Source of the DNA: an uncultured Christensenellaceae bacterium
GTDB lineage: Bacteria; Bacillota; Clostridia; Christensenellales; Borkfalkiaceae
Direction: 5' to 3'
DNA: 64,000 nucleotides
Assembly: GCA_910589015.1 (NCBI GenBank)
Contig: CAJUSA010000002.1
Location: 124,001 to 188,000 of the forward strand
A model generated the notes under the pieces. The model saw nothing but the letters and a program-made list of their open reading frames with translations, was not told the origin of the DNA and did no database searches. A program made the position numbers and the translations under genes. Positions 19,388-28,011 of the stretch are shown piece by piece (the first letter of the stretch is position 1; each line of letters opens with the position of its first letter).

Positions 19388-20440
19388 TTAAATAACATGC
19401 GGTATGCGTTCGATCAGGCGAAAGCCCAAATCGCGCAAGCCTTTCCATGTTTCCCGTTCGGCGCGTTCGCACGCCGCGCCGATTTCGGTATGTCCGCACG
19501 CCGCGGCGGCAACCGCATAGGATAGACTGCCCTTAGCGCCCTTCGCCTTCTGAAAATACGTTTCGGCTTTCTCGTCGTCGGAAAGCAGAACGGAATAAGC
19601 GTATGCAAGATCGCAGGCAAGATCGGGATTTTCGGTATATTCGAAAATATCGTCGAGCCGGCGCAACTGCGCGATGGCTCCCTTTTCGTCGTTCTTGCTA
19701 AATAAATACTGCCAACGCAATTGCGTCAATGCAGAAAAAAGCGGATCGTCCTCGCGAATTACGGGCACGCCGAACAACCATTCGCGTTTTACGGCGGCAA
19801 ATGTTCCCGTAACCAGCGCAGACTGCGCTTTGAGCACGCCGAGCATGACCTCGGCAAACGGTTGTTTTTTGACTAATCCGACGAACAAAGCGCCGTCGGT
19901 TGCGCCACTTTGCCGTTGTATCGGAAACAGTGCGGCAAGTCCTTCATACAAATTGATCGGGGCAAGCAATGCAAAAAAGAGCGTAGCGGGCGAAGGCAAA
20001 CAAAACCAAAGCGGCAACGTAATAGCGACATAAAGAAAATTGAAGGCCATGCCGCCGATCGCGGCAGCAATCATTTTTTCGCGCAGATTTTTCCGGTTGC
20101 GCGCGAGCAACGCACTCATGCCGCTCACGTCGTTATTAAGAGAAAGGCGGACTCCCCCGCGGTAGATCGTGAAATATCCGATCTGCACGCACACGGGGCG
20201 CAGTCCTGCGATGAGTCCGAAAAACGTGTGACCCAACTCGTGCACAATGAGATTGAGCGGCAACAATACGGCAACCGCTACTGCCGCACCGACCGCGATC
20301 CACACCGGAACGGTGATCGGATCAAGCGGGCCGCCCTCGCGCACGCCAAACGCCAGTAACAGCGCCGTACCCGCAACGGCGCACAGAGCAAGCACAATAC
20401 TGTAAACGGCGTAAAAAACTCTCTTCTGCCTTCCGCTCAT
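19388..20440 (-). CDS. M50-type membrane zinc metalloprotease with helical C-terminal region
   Basis: 350 residues. Two hydrophobic helices precede LIVHELGHTFFGL, an HExxH zinc site inside a membrane segment as in M50 site-2 proteases. Further membrane helices follow, then FPIQRQSGATDG, a possible third zinc-ligand region (usual form NxxPxxxxDG). The last ~130 residues look like TPR-type helices. The ATG overlaps the ppx stop, so it ends the yabP-yabQ-divIC-ppx operon. Substrate unknown; a role in sporulation or envelope proteolysis is inferred from its neighbours. Confidence 0.82.
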   Translation of the reverse strand: MSGRQKRVFYAVYSIVLALCAVAGTALLLAFGVREGGPLDPITVPVWIAVGAAVAVAVLLPLNLIVHELGHTFFGLIAGLRPVCVQIGYFTIYRGGVRLSLNNDVSGMSALLARNRKNLREKMIAAAIGGMAFNFLYVAITLPLWFCLPSPATLFFALLAPINLYEGLAALFPIQRQSGATDGALFVGLVKKQPFAEVMLGVLKAQSALVTGTFAAVKREWLFGVPVIREDDPLFSALTQLRWQYLFSKNDEKGAIAQLRRLDDIFEYTENPDLACDLAYAYSVLLSDDEKAETYFQKAKGAKGSLSYAVAAAACGHTEIGAACERAERETWKGLRDLGFRLIERIPHVI

Positions 20441-21300
20441 TTCTTTTCGACCCCGATAATTTTCATTCGCAAATACCCTTCGAGGTTGTCCGCATCGGAA
20501 AAAACAACGGCGTCCAACCCCAACTTTTCCATAATTTTTGCAAGCAGATATGTCCCGCCTGCGATAATATCGGCACGTTTTTCTTCCATGCCGTTGATTT
20601 TTTTGCGTTCTTCCGCCGTCATATCCAGCATGTCCGACGCAATTTTGTGAACGTAGCCGACAGTCAGGCGCGTCCCGCTCATTTCAGAAGAATACTGTGC
20701 GCCCCGCTCGATGCAAGCAAGCGTGGACGCCGTTCCTCCGATCGCATACACCGTGCCGTTCGGCACGCATCCGTCGAGCGCAAACAACGCCTCGTCGATT
20801 TTTTCATCGAGCAAATTTATCTGATCGCGGCAACTATCGTAAAGTCGAACAGCGCCGACGTTCAGGCTGACCGAAAAATTCGTTTCACCCGCACTGCGGA
20901 ACAGTACTTCCGTGCTCGCGCCGCCGATATCGATGATCCCGCCGTCGCTCCCCGCCAATGCGCCCGCAGCGCCGAGTGCGGCTTCGAGCATGCCCGAAAC
21001 GACGTCTACCCGCAAACCGCAAGTTTCTTCGATCGTGCGGCACAGCGCCCCGCCGTTCGATGCCGTGCGCACTGCCGCTGTGGCAAACGCAAAAACTTCC
21101 GCCTCCGCCGCGCGCCCTTCCGCGCAAAACGAACACACCGCGCGGACGGTTGCCGCCATCGCCTCGTCGCTAAGACGGTTTGTCCTTTGCAGACTTGCGC
21201 CCAGACGCGTCGTTTCCAACCGCTTATATAAAGTTTTTCCGTCCGCCCACAACATGAGACGAACGGAATTTGATCCGATATCGATGATCGCGTAAGACAT
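20437..21300 (-). CDS. ppx: Ppx/GppA-family phosphatase
   Basis: Exopolyphosphatase or pppGpp phosphatase family, sugar-kinase/actin fold. 287 residues, the short single-module form. Starts with MSYAIIDIGSNSVRLML (phosphate-1 loop), and GGIIDIGGASTEV forms the phosphate-2 loop. YAIGGTASTLA follows. The start at 21300 lies 4 bp after the divIC stop and overlaps one copy of the recurrent AGTACTATGTC motif. It cannot be decided from sequence whether polyphosphate or pppGpp is the substrate. Confidence 0.9.
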   Translation of the reverse strand: MSYAIIDIGSNSVRLMLWADGKTLYKRLETTRLGASLQRTNRLSDEAMAATVRAVCSFCAEGRAAEAEVFAFATAAVRTASNGGALCRTIEETCGLRVDVVSGMLEAALGAAGALAGSDGGIIDIGGASTEVLFRSAGETNFSVSLNVGAVRLYDSCRDQINLLDEKIDEALFALDGCVPNGTVYAIGGTASTLACIERGAQYSSEMSGTRLTVGYVHKIASDMLDMTAEERKKINGMEEKRADIIAGGTYLLAKIMEKLGLDAVVFSDADNLEGYLRMKIIGVEKK

Positions 21301-21308
21301 AGTACTAT
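21290..21308 (-). repeat. Copy 2 of recurrent motif, at the ppx start
   Basis: Minus strand reads TAGTACTATGTCTTACGCG. The ATG inside it is the ppx start codon and its first TAG is the divIC stop. This copy is constrained by coding, so similarity could be partly chance. Confidence 0.4.
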
Positions 21309-21583
21309 TTTTTAGAAGTCCAACCCTGCTGGATCGCAAGATGATATTTTCCGAGTTCGGAAGAGTAATAATCCAGATTTTTCTTATCTTCCTCTAAAAT
21401 CCGGTTATATTCCTCGATCTCCCTATCGAGCCGCCGGCGTTCGGCGTTGGCGACGCCCATTTTTGCGAATTGAATGGTGAGAATGATGACGAGAAACAAG
21501 AGCAGCATCGTCCCCGCTGCCGCGAGTGCGACGGTGAGTCTTTTTCTGCGTTCCTGCAATTTTTCGGCGTTCTGCTCTTGCAT
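21305..21583 (-). CDS. divIC: Septum formation initiator DivIC/FtsB family
   Basis: Small bitopic division protein, 92 residues. A basic cytoplasmic N-terminus, one transmembrane helix (AAAGTMLLLFLVIILTIQFA) and a periplasmic-side coiled coil (RRRLDREIEEYNRILEEDKK) give the classic DivIC/FtsB layout. It follows yabP-yabQ as in many Firmicutes. Its first 161 bp are also read by yabQ in another frame. Confidence 0.88.
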   Translation of the reverse strand: MQEQNAEKLQERRKRLTVALAAAGTMLLLFLVIILTIQFAKMGVANAERRRLDREIEEYNRILEEDKKNLDYYSSELGKYHLAIQQGWTSKK

Positions 21584-21911
21584 ACAACTTCCTTTTTACG
21601 ACTTGACTGATACCATTATATACCCTTTCGGCAAAAAAAGCAACGATTTTATGGAAACTTTTCAAATATAATAACAAACCGACAAGGCACCCCGCAAACG
21701 TATAGAATCTGAGCGAGGGCAGCTCGAAAAGAACGCTCGAGAAAATATATACGAATGCAAAGACGACGCAAAAGAGCGCGTCGGATAAAATCCGCGCCCA
21801 CAGGCTTTTGAAAGGCAGGCGCAGACAATAGAAAAAGTCGTACGCTATGCCGCTGCAAGCGCCTAAACAAACGCAAATCAAAAAATAATAAATCTGACTG
21901 CCCGCGCTCAT
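21423..21911 (-). CDS. yabQ: Sporulation protein YabQ
   Basis: Membrane protein needed for cortex formation in Bacillus. 162 residues with three or four hydrophobic helices and the YabQ hallmark IAYDFFYCLRLPFK. The start overlaps the yabP stop by 4 bp (ATGA). The last ~50 residues are Arg/His-rich, without membrane character, and lie out of frame over divIC. The tail may be real or a consequence of a lost stop codon. Confidence 0.85.
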   Translation of the reverse strand: MSAGSQIYYFLICVCLGACSGIAYDFFYCLRLPFKSLWARILSDALFCVVFAFVYIFSSVLFELPSLRFYTFAGCLVGLLLYLKSFHKIVAFFAERVYNGISQVVKRKLYARAERRKIAGTQKKTHRRTRGSGDDAALVSRHHSHHSIRKNGRRQRRTPAAR

Positions 21912-22162
21912 TTCAAAAGCCTTTGCAGTCCCTTCCCTTTCGCGAACGAAAACTTCACGCCGTTCACTTGTCCCGTCGCCGCGAAATTGCCGCTGCCCTT
22001 TGCAAATGCCAGCACTTTAAGATGCGTGCCCGTGATCTGCACGCGCTTCCCGTTCACGGTAAGATTGATATTTGTTTCGGAAAACGAATCGACGCTTTCC
22101 ACGCCCGTAAAGGTGATTTTTTCCTGCTGTTCGATCGTAAGAATGCTCGGAAGATTACCCAT
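21908..22162 (-). CDS. yabP: Sporulation protein YabP
   Basis: YabP/YqfC-type sporulation protein made in the mother cell, 84 residues, with the family pattern LTIEQQEKITFTGVESVDSF followed by GTHLKVLAF. First gene of the yabP-yabQ-divIC-ppx-M50 operon. No strong ribosome site is seen. A sigma-E-like promoter lies immediately upstream. Confidence 0.9.
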   Translation of the reverse strand: MGNLPSILTIEQQEKITFTGVESVDSFSETNINLTVNGKRVQITGTHLKVLAFAKGSGNFAATGQVNGVKFSFAKGKGLQRLLK

Positions 22163-22167
22163 GCTTT

Positions 22168-22198
22168 ATGGTATGCCTCAGGATTCTTCCGTATACCA
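22168..22198 (-). promoter_or_regulatory. Candidate sigma-E promoter for yabP
   Basis: Minus strand has CATACCAT (22168-22175), close to the sigma-E -10 CATACAnT, with GTATAC at 22191-22196, 15 nt upstream. yabP is a known sigma-E gene in Bacillus. The -10 is only 5 nt from the ATG. Confidence 0.45.
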
Positions 22199-22231
22199 AA
22201 AACCGCCCAAAAGAATTACGGGCGGTTTTTT
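22198..22231 (-). terminator. Terminator of typA
   Basis: Stem AAAACCGCCC/GGGCGGTTTT with T runs on both sides, 43 bp after the typA stop. Confidence 0.85.
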
Positions 22232-22247
22232 CTCGGTTTTTATGCAA

Positions 22248-22269
22248 TTATGCGTAACATAATACTATT
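22248..22269 (-). repeat. Copy 3 of recurrent motif, between typA stop and terminator
   Basis: Minus strand reads AATAGTATTATGTTACGCATAA, more diverged than the others. It lies within the typA 3' untranslated region, so here it is not next to a start codon. Confidence 0.45.
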
Positions 22270-22273
22270 CATA

Positions 22274-24100
22274 TCATGAATTTTTGGCTTTTGCGCGCGC
22301 TTTAGCACGCAATTCGCCGTTGAGGATGCGTTTTCTGACGCGAACGTTTTGCGGCGTAATTTCGAGCAATTCGTCGTCGCCGATAAATTCGAGCGCCTCT
22401 TCGAGCGACATTTTCTTCGGCGTGATAAGGCGCAACGCGTCGTCCGACGAAGAAGAACGGGTATTCGTCAGATGTTTGGTCTTGCAGACGTTCACGTTGA
22501 TATCCTCGTCTTTGGGCGAAAATCCGACGACCATTCCTTCGTATACGGGCGTGCCCGCGCCGATAAAGAGCGTACCTCTCCCCTGCGCGTTAAACAATCC
22601 GTAAGTCACCGCCTCGCCCGTTTCGAACGCAACAAGCGAACCTGTCTGACGGCGATTGATTTCCCCTTTATACGGCTGATACTCAAAGAACACCGAGCTC
22701 ATGACCCCTTCGCCCTTTGTATCGGTCAAAAACTCGCTCTTATAGCCAAACAGTCCGCGCGAGGGAACCAAAAATTCAAGACGCATGCGCGATCCCATCG
22801 CGCCCATATGCACCAGCTCGCCCTTACGCTCGCCCATGCTTTGGAAGACAGGTCCCGTATTGTCGTCGGGCACGTCGACAATCAGGCGATCGACGGGTTC
22901 CCACAACTGCCCGTCAAATTCCTTAAAGAGAACTTTGGGCGAACAAACCTGAAATTCATACCCTTCGCGCCGCATGGTTTCGATCAGTATCGAAAGATGC
23001 ATTTCCCCTCTGCCGCTCACGCGGTAAGAATCGGCGGAATCGGTATCCTCGACCCTGAGCGAAACGTCGCGCAGGAGTTCGCGGTAAAGCCTGTCGCGCA
23101 GGTGGCGCGTCGTAACAAATTTTCCTTCTTTTCCAGCAAAGGGGGAATCGTTCACAGAAAAGATCATTTCGACGGTCGGTTCGGAAATTTTGACGAACGG
23201 AACGGGTTCGACGCATTCCGTCGCGCAAACCGTATCGCCGATATTGATGCCTTCCAGTCCCGAAAAACAAACGATATCACCCGCGCGCGCTTGCTCGCAC
23301 GCCACGCGTTCCAACCCCTCGATTTCGTAGAGATTGACGATTTTTCCGCGTTTGTTCACCTCTTTATGATTGTAGTTGCAGACGGTGACGTCGGCGTTCT
23401 GTTTCGCTACACCGCGCTCGACTCTGCCGATGCCGATCCGCCCGACGTACTCGTTATAGTCGATCGAGGATACAAGGATCTGCAATGCGCCCTCGTCGTT
23501 CGTTTCAGGCGCGGGAAAATGCGTTAAAATGGTGTCGAACAGCGGATCGAGATTTTCGCCCTTCGTCCCCTCTTCCAAAGACGCCGTGCCATCTCTTCCC
23601 GAGCAGAACAGGAACGGACTTTCGAGCTGATCGTCCGAGGCGTTCAGATCCATCAACAGTTCCAAAACCTCGTCGATAACCTCGTGAATACGCGCGTCGG
23701 GGCGGTCGATCTTATTGACGACGATGATGAGCCGCAAGCCCATTTCAAGCGCTTTCTGCGTAACGAAACGCGTCTGCGGCATCGGCCCTTCCGCCGCGTC
23801 GACAAGAATGAGCACACCCGAAACCATTTTCAGGGAACGTTCCACTTCCCCCGAAAAATCGGCGTGCCCCGGCGTATCGACGATATTGATCTTGACGCCG
23901 TTATAGCGCACCGAAGTATTTTTTGCAAGAATGGTGATGCCGCGCTCACGTTCGAGATCGCCGCTATCCATCACGCGTTCTTCCACGACCTGATTTTCGC
24001 GGAACGTGCCGCCCTGTTTCAGCATCTGATCGACCAGCGTTGTCTTGCCGTGATCGACGTGCGCAATAATCGCAATGTTTCTGATATCTTCTCTGATCAT
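22274..24100 (-). CDS. typA: Ribosome-associated GTPase TypA/BipA
   Basis: Translational GTPase that assists ribosome assembly and stress responses. 608 residues. G1 is IIAHVDHGKTT (residues 11-21), G2 RGITI, G3 DTPGHADF and G4 VVNKIDRP. EF-G-like domains and the BipA-specific C-terminal region follow (GERKGELVHMGAMG, VPSRGLFGYKSEFLTDTKGEG). Single-gene unit with its own promoter and terminator. Confidence 0.97.
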   Translation of the reverse strand: MIREDIRNIAIIAHVDHGKTTLVDQMLKQGGTFRENQVVEERVMDSGDLERERGITILAKNTSVRYNGVKINIVDTPGHADFSGEVERSLKMVSGVLILVDAAEGPMPQTRFVTQKALEMGLRLIIVVNKIDRPDARIHEVIDEVLELLMDLNASDDQLESPFLFCSGRDGTASLEEGTKGENLDPLFDTILTHFPAPETNDEGALQILVSSIDYNEYVGRIGIGRVERGVAKQNADVTVCNYNHKEVNKRGKIVNLYEIEGLERVACEQARAGDIVCFSGLEGINIGDTVCATECVEPVPFVKISEPTVEMIFSVNDSPFAGKEGKFVTTRHLRDRLYRELLRDVSLRVEDTDSADSYRVSGRGEMHLSILIETMRREGYEFQVCSPKVLFKEFDGQLWEPVDRLIVDVPDDNTGPVFQSMGERKGELVHMGAMGSRMRLEFLVPSRGLFGYKSEFLTDTKGEGVMSSVFFEYQPYKGEINRRQTGSLVAFETGEAVTYGLFNAQGRGTLFIGAGTPVYEGMVVGFSPKDEDINVNVCKTKHLTNTRSSSSDDALRLITPKKMSLEEALEFIGDDELLEITPQNVRVRKRILNGELRAKARAKAKNS

Positions 24101-24126
24101 AAGTACCTCTTCTTAGTCCAACGCAT

Positions 24127-24155
24127 ATTTTAATACTTTTCGGAAAATTTCACAA
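24127..24155 (-). promoter_or_regulatory. Promoter for typA
   Basis: TTGTGA (24150-24155), 17-nt spacer and TAAAAT (24127-24132) on the minus strand, 27 bp before the ATG. Confidence 0.7.
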
Positions 24156-24192
24156 CAAAAAACAGCGGTATACGGAAAATTTTTCGAAAATG

Positions 24193-24954
24193 TTAACCGC
24201 TCACGAACATTGAAATCAAAAACAGGATCCCCATGTGCAACGGATAAAAAAGATAGAATACATATTTCAGATTGTATTTGCCCCGCTTCTCATTATAAAA
24301 GAACAGAATAATCAGCGAAAAGAGCGAATAATACGCCTGCGGCATGATCCGGACGAGATTCATACATAACAGAACCAGCCCGACCGCAAAGAGCGCAAAG
24401 CGCAGATAGAATTCGTATTTACACCCCCCCCCATTCCTTTTTTCCGTTCCCTTCGCATCGCACAGCGCGGCGAATACGGGCAACATACACCCCCAGAACC
24501 CGTAATCGAGGAAAAACTGCATTTTTCCGAACGAAGTGATTGTATTCAGCATATAAGTGAACACGACGAGCAACAGGAAAATCGCGCCGTTCACAACGCA
24601 CAGCACAATCCCCTCACCGCAAAATATAATCTTCTTGAAATTCTGCAAGGCATATATTATCAGAATCGAAATCGTAAACGTTGTAAAGATACTCAAATAG
24701 ATATAGCCATATACAAAATAATAAACGGCGGAATAGAACACGCCGAGCGCGGCGACCAGAATAAAATGACGGAACTTATCGCGCGTATATCGGCACCCCT
24801 CGGCAACAAGAAAGGCAAAAATCGGCATAGAAAGCCGCCCGATCGCGCGGAAAACCGCAATATTAGGAAAAAGCAGCAATCCCATGTGATCGATCAACAT
24901 GGTGATTGCCGCAATGATTTTTAAGATATTACCGTTCAGAAATCGGAATTTCAT
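24193..24954 (-). CDS. TraX-family membrane protein
   Basis: 253 residues with about eight hydrophobic helices. The N-terminus has LKIIAAITMLIDHMGLLLFP, whose DHMG is the TraX-family hallmark, then GRLSMPIFAFLVAEG. TraX itself acetylates conjugative pilin; chromosomal relatives in Firmicutes are common and of unknown role. It follows folA by 14 bp and probably ends the aroK-gltX-thyA-folA transcript. Confidence 0.88.
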   Translation of the reverse strand: MKFRFLNGNILKIIAAITMLIDHMGLLLFPNIAVFRAIGRLSMPIFAFLVAEGCRYTRDKFRHFILVAALGVFYSAVYYFVYGYIYLSIFTTFTISILIIYALQNFKKIIFCGEGIVLCVVNGAIFLLLVVFTYMLNTITSFGKMQFFLDYGFWGCMLPVFAALCDAKGTEKRNGGGCKYEFYLRFALFAVGLVLLCMNLVRIMPQAYYSLFSLIILFFYNEKRGKYNLKYVFYLFYPLHMGILFLISMFVSG

Positions 24955-24968
24955 TCGTAAATCCGCTC

Positions 24969-25457
24969 TTACAGCTTGTTATTGCGATAGGTACAGAAGG
25001 TAAGAAGGTGCCCGTTGTCCTCGACAGGTTCGCTCTTCGCAACAAGCTCGAAATCAGGATCGGCGTCGAGGTCGGGAACGAACGTATCCGCCCCGCCGTC
25101 CGCGTCGACCTTGGTCACGAGTACTTCGCTGCAATAGGGAATGAGCGTGCGATAAACGGTCGCCCCGCCGATCACAAACACGTCGTCAGGGGCATATTTT
25201 TTCAATTCCTCAAATAATTCGTCAAGATTGTGCACATGAACGAAATTCCCCGAAATCTCATCGGGACAGAGCACGATATTCGTGCGGTTTTTGAGCGGTT
25301 GCCCGTTCGGGAAGGAACACAGCGTATTCCACCCCATCACGACGACCTTGCCGAGCGTCGTCTCACGGAAAAATTTCATATCTTTGGGAATGGAAAACAT
25401 CAGATCGTTGTTTCTTCCGATCCCCCAATTTTTGTCGGCATGAAAAATCGCTTTCAT
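24969..25457 (-). CDS. folA: Dihydrofolate reductase
   Basis: Reduces dihydrofolate to tetrahydrofolate with NADPH. 162 residues. Conserved DHFR features: FHADKNWGIGRNNDLMFSIPKD at the N-terminus, GKVVVMGWNTLCSFP and FVIGGATVYR. Located 8 bp after thyA with AGGTGATC as ribosome site, so the two functionally linked enzymes are co-translated: ThyA makes dihydrofolate, FolA recycles it. Confidence 0.95.
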   Translation of the reverse strand: MKAIFHADKNWGIGRNNDLMFSIPKDMKFFRETTLGKVVVMGWNTLCSFPNGQPLKNRTNIVLCPDEISGNFVHVHNLDELFEELKKYAPDDVFVIGGATVYRTLIPYCSEVLVTKVDADGGADTFVPDLDADPDFELVAKSEPVEDNGHLLTFCTYRNNKL

Positions 25458-25465
25458 CTGATCAC

Positions 25466-26296
25466 CTATATTGCCACGGGAATTTTCGCCGCGAGCGGAC
25501 TGTATTCATAATTTTCGAGTGCAAAGCTGTCGACCGTGAACTCGTAGAAATTCTTCACCGACGGATCGACGACGAGTTTCGGCGCAGGCTTTATGGGATT
25601 GCCCAAAATCTCTTTTACAATGGGCAGATGCCTGTCGTAGAGGTGGGCGTCGGCGATCACATGCACCAGCTCGCCCGCCTTCAACCCGCTCACCTGCGCA
25701 AACATGACGAGCAACACGGCGTACTGCGCGACGTTCCAATTATTCGCCGTAAGCATATCATTGGAACGCTGGTTGAGAATGCCGTTGAGCGTATCGCCCG
25801 AAACGTTAAAGGTCATGGAATAGGCGCAGGGATAAAGGTTCATTTCGTGCAGATCGCGAAAGTTATACAAATTCGTCATGATCCTGCGCGACGCAGGATT
25901 GTGTTTCAGATCGTATAATACGCGGTCTACCTGATCGAATTCACCCTCTTTATAAACCGACTTCTGCGCAAGCTGATATCCATACGCCTTGCCGATCGAA
26001 CCGCTCTCGTCTGCCCAGCTATCCCAGATGTGCGAATTGAGATCGCGCACGTTGTTGCTCTTTTTCTGCCAGATCCACAACAGCTCGTCCACGCAGGAAC
26101 GGAACGCCGTGCGGCGGATCGTAAGAATGGGAAATTCTTCTTGCAGGTTATAACGGTTTACAATCCCGAATTTTTTCACGGTGTGCGCAGGCGCCCCGTC
26201 TTCCCAACGCGGGCGAACGGGCAAATCCGTATCCCACACGCCGTTTTCCATAATATCTTTGCAGTTTGCAATAAAAAGTTCGTCGGCCTTGCTCAT
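25466..26296 (-). CDS. thyA: Thymidylate synthase
   Basis: Methylates dUMP to dTMP with methylene-tetrahydrofolate. I chose the ATG at 26296 (MSKADEL) with GAGGA 5 nt upstream; a TTG 12 bp earlier is less likely. 276 residues. The catalytic Cys is in NLYPCAYSM near residue 155, RSNDM and NNWNVAQYA bind dUMP. Follows gltX by about 40 bp, with a copy of the recurrent motif in the gap. Confidence 0.95.
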   Translation of the reverse strand: MSKADELFIANCKDIMENGVWDTDLPVRPRWEDGAPAHTVKKFGIVNRYNLQEEFPILTIRRTAFRSCVDELLWIWQKKSNNVRDLNSHIWDSWADESGSIGKAYGYQLAQKSVYKEGEFDQVDRVLYDLKHNPASRRIMTNLYNFRDLHEMNLYPCAYSMTFNVSGDTLNGILNQRSNDMLTANNWNVAQYAVLLVMFAQVSGLKAGELVHVIADAHLYDRHLPIVKEILGNPIKPAPKLVVDPSVKNFYEFTVDSFALENYEYSPLAAKIPVAI

Positions 26297-26316
26297 ATTA
26301 TTCCTCAATAAAGTGC

Positions 26317-26340
26317 ATTTATGTGTGACATAGTACTATG
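26317..26340 (-). repeat. Copy 4 of recurrent motif, between gltX and thyA
   Basis: Minus strand reads TAGTACTATGTCACACATAA with palindromic core CATAGTACTATG. The gltX stop codon TAG forms its first bases. Confidence 0.55.
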
Positions 26341-27970
26341 ATATTTGCTCGGAAATGCGTTTTGCGGTCTCTTTTTTACCTAAAATCTGCATGATCGACC
26401 ACAAATCGGGCGTATTCGCTTTTCCCGTGACGGCAATGCGCAAGACTTCGGCAACATCGGAAACGCTGCCCTTGAAGTTCTCGGGGCAGGCTTTGTAAGC
26501 CTTCATATCGCTCGCAAACCCCTCTTTCTCAGCAACGGCTTTTACTTTTTCGAACCAAAGTTGCGCGTCGTCCGCAGCCGAATAGCCTGCAAGAAAATCA
26601 CGCAGGATCGCGTTCCGATCCTCTTGCGTTACGCGGTACGGCTCGTAAGAAACGGGGCGGGAAAAGAAATAGGAAAGCAGGTTCACCGCCTCTTTCGCCG
26701 TCGCAAAATCCTTTCTGCGTTTTTTGCCCGCCGTGCCCATGCAGAGGTTGAGCACCCTAAGCATATATTTCCGATCGGCAAAATATGTCTTTTGCTCTTC
26801 GTCCGCAAACTCCTGCGCCCAACCGCAGAGGAAGTCGTACGCCTCTTCGGCAGAAAGCCGCGCGAATTCGTTTTTGGCGACGTCGTTCAGCTTGTCCAGA
26901 TCGAACAGCGTGCCGCTCTTACTCATCTTCGACGCCTTGAAAGGAAATTCTTCAAACGGTTTATCGGGGAATTTACGGTACCAGTCCTCAAAGTCGGAAT
27001 TGAGCAGCGTTAAAATATACACTTTTACCGCGCGGGGATGATACCCTTCCTGACGGTAAAAGCCGAGGGAAAGCTCGGGGTCTTTGCGCTTACTGAGTTT
27101 GCGGCGCGTTTCGCCGTCCTGTTTCATCAGCGAGCAGTTGTGCCCGTAGCGCGGGCGGACAAATCCGAGCGCGTCGAACAGTTCGATATGCACGGGCAAC
27201 GACGAGAGCCATTCCTCGCCGCGCAAAACGAGCGTCGTGCGCATAAAATGGTCGTCGATCGCATGGGCGAAATGATAGGTCGGAATGCCGTCGCTTTTGA
27301 GAATGACCACGTCCTGATCGTTTTCGGTCACCGTGATTTCGCCCTTGATTTCGTCGCGGAATTTGAGTTTATTTTCGGGATTTCCGAGCGACTTCAACCG
27401 CAGGACGTAAGGCTTGCCCGCATCGAGGTTTTGATAAATCTCTTCTTCCGTAAGATTGCGGCATTTGGCATATACGCCGTAATAGCCCGTGATCTTCTTT
27501 TCCGCCGTCTGCTTTTCACGCAAAGCGGTAAGCTCTTCTTCGGCACAAAAACAAGGATAGGCGCGCCCCTTTTCCACGAGCGATTTTGCAAACGCATGGT
27601 AAAGTTCGGCACGCTGACGCTGATAATACGGCGCGTATTCGTTCGCCGCCTCGATTTCGGCACCCTCGTCGAAATGAATATCGAAATAGCTCATTGCCTC
27701 GATCACGGCTTCCACCGCCCCGTCGACCTTGCGCTTTAAGTCGGTATCCTCGATCCGAAGATAGAGAACGCCGCCGCTGCGGTGCGCGATGCGCTCGTTC
27801 GCCACGGCAACGAAGAGGTTGCCCAGATGGATAAAGCCCGTGGGCGAAGGCGCAAGCCGCGTTACTTCCGCCCCTTTTTCGAGCGCACGCGGCGGGTAAA
27901 TCTCTTCATAATAAGAAAGCGGTTTATACTCTTCGGGGAAGAGCCTGTTTGCAAGTTTTTTATAATCCAT
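26336..27970 (-). CDS. gltX: Glutamyl-tRNA synthetase
   Basis: Class I synthetase that charges tRNA-Glu. 544 residues, longer than the usual ~480 because of a ~40-residue N-terminal extension before TRLAPSPTGFIHLGNL (HIGH-type motif). KLSKR is present in ETRRKLSKRKDP. A Cys-containing segment (AYPCFCAEE) fits the subgroup that binds or has lost zinc. GAGG upstream supports the ATG at 27970. Follows aroK by 41 bp. Confidence 0.94.
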   Translation of the reverse strand: MDYKKLANRLFPEEYKPLSYYEEIYPPRALEKGAEVTRLAPSPTGFIHLGNLFVAVANERIAHRSGGVLYLRIEDTDLKRKVDGAVEAVIEAMSYFDIHFDEGAEIEAANEYAPYYQRQRAELYHAFAKSLVEKGRAYPCFCAEEELTALREKQTAEKKITGYYGVYAKCRNLTEEEIYQNLDAGKPYVLRLKSLGNPENKLKFRDEIKGEITVTENDQDVVILKSDGIPTYHFAHAIDDHFMRTTLVLRGEEWLSSLPVHIELFDALGFVRPRYGHNCSLMKQDGETRRKLSKRKDPELSLGFYRQEGYHPRAVKVYILTLLNSDFEDWYRKFPDKPFEEFPFKASKMSKSGTLFDLDKLNDVAKNEFARLSAEEAYDFLCGWAQEFADEEQKTYFADRKYMLRVLNLCMGTAGKKRRKDFATAKEAVNLLSYFFSRPVSYEPYRVTQEDRNAILRDFLAGYSAADDAQLWFEKVKAVAEKEGFASDMKAYKACPENFKGSVSDVAEVLRIAVTGKANTPDLWSIMQILGKKETAKRISEQIS

Positions 27971-28011
27971 ATTAAACCCTCACTTCTGTATTTCCTGCAT
28001 GCCGTTCGATC

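Noticed and set aside
22349..23527. Plus-strand open frame opposite typA
   Set aside because: Antisense shadow of typA; no promoter or ribosome site and no protein-like pattern.
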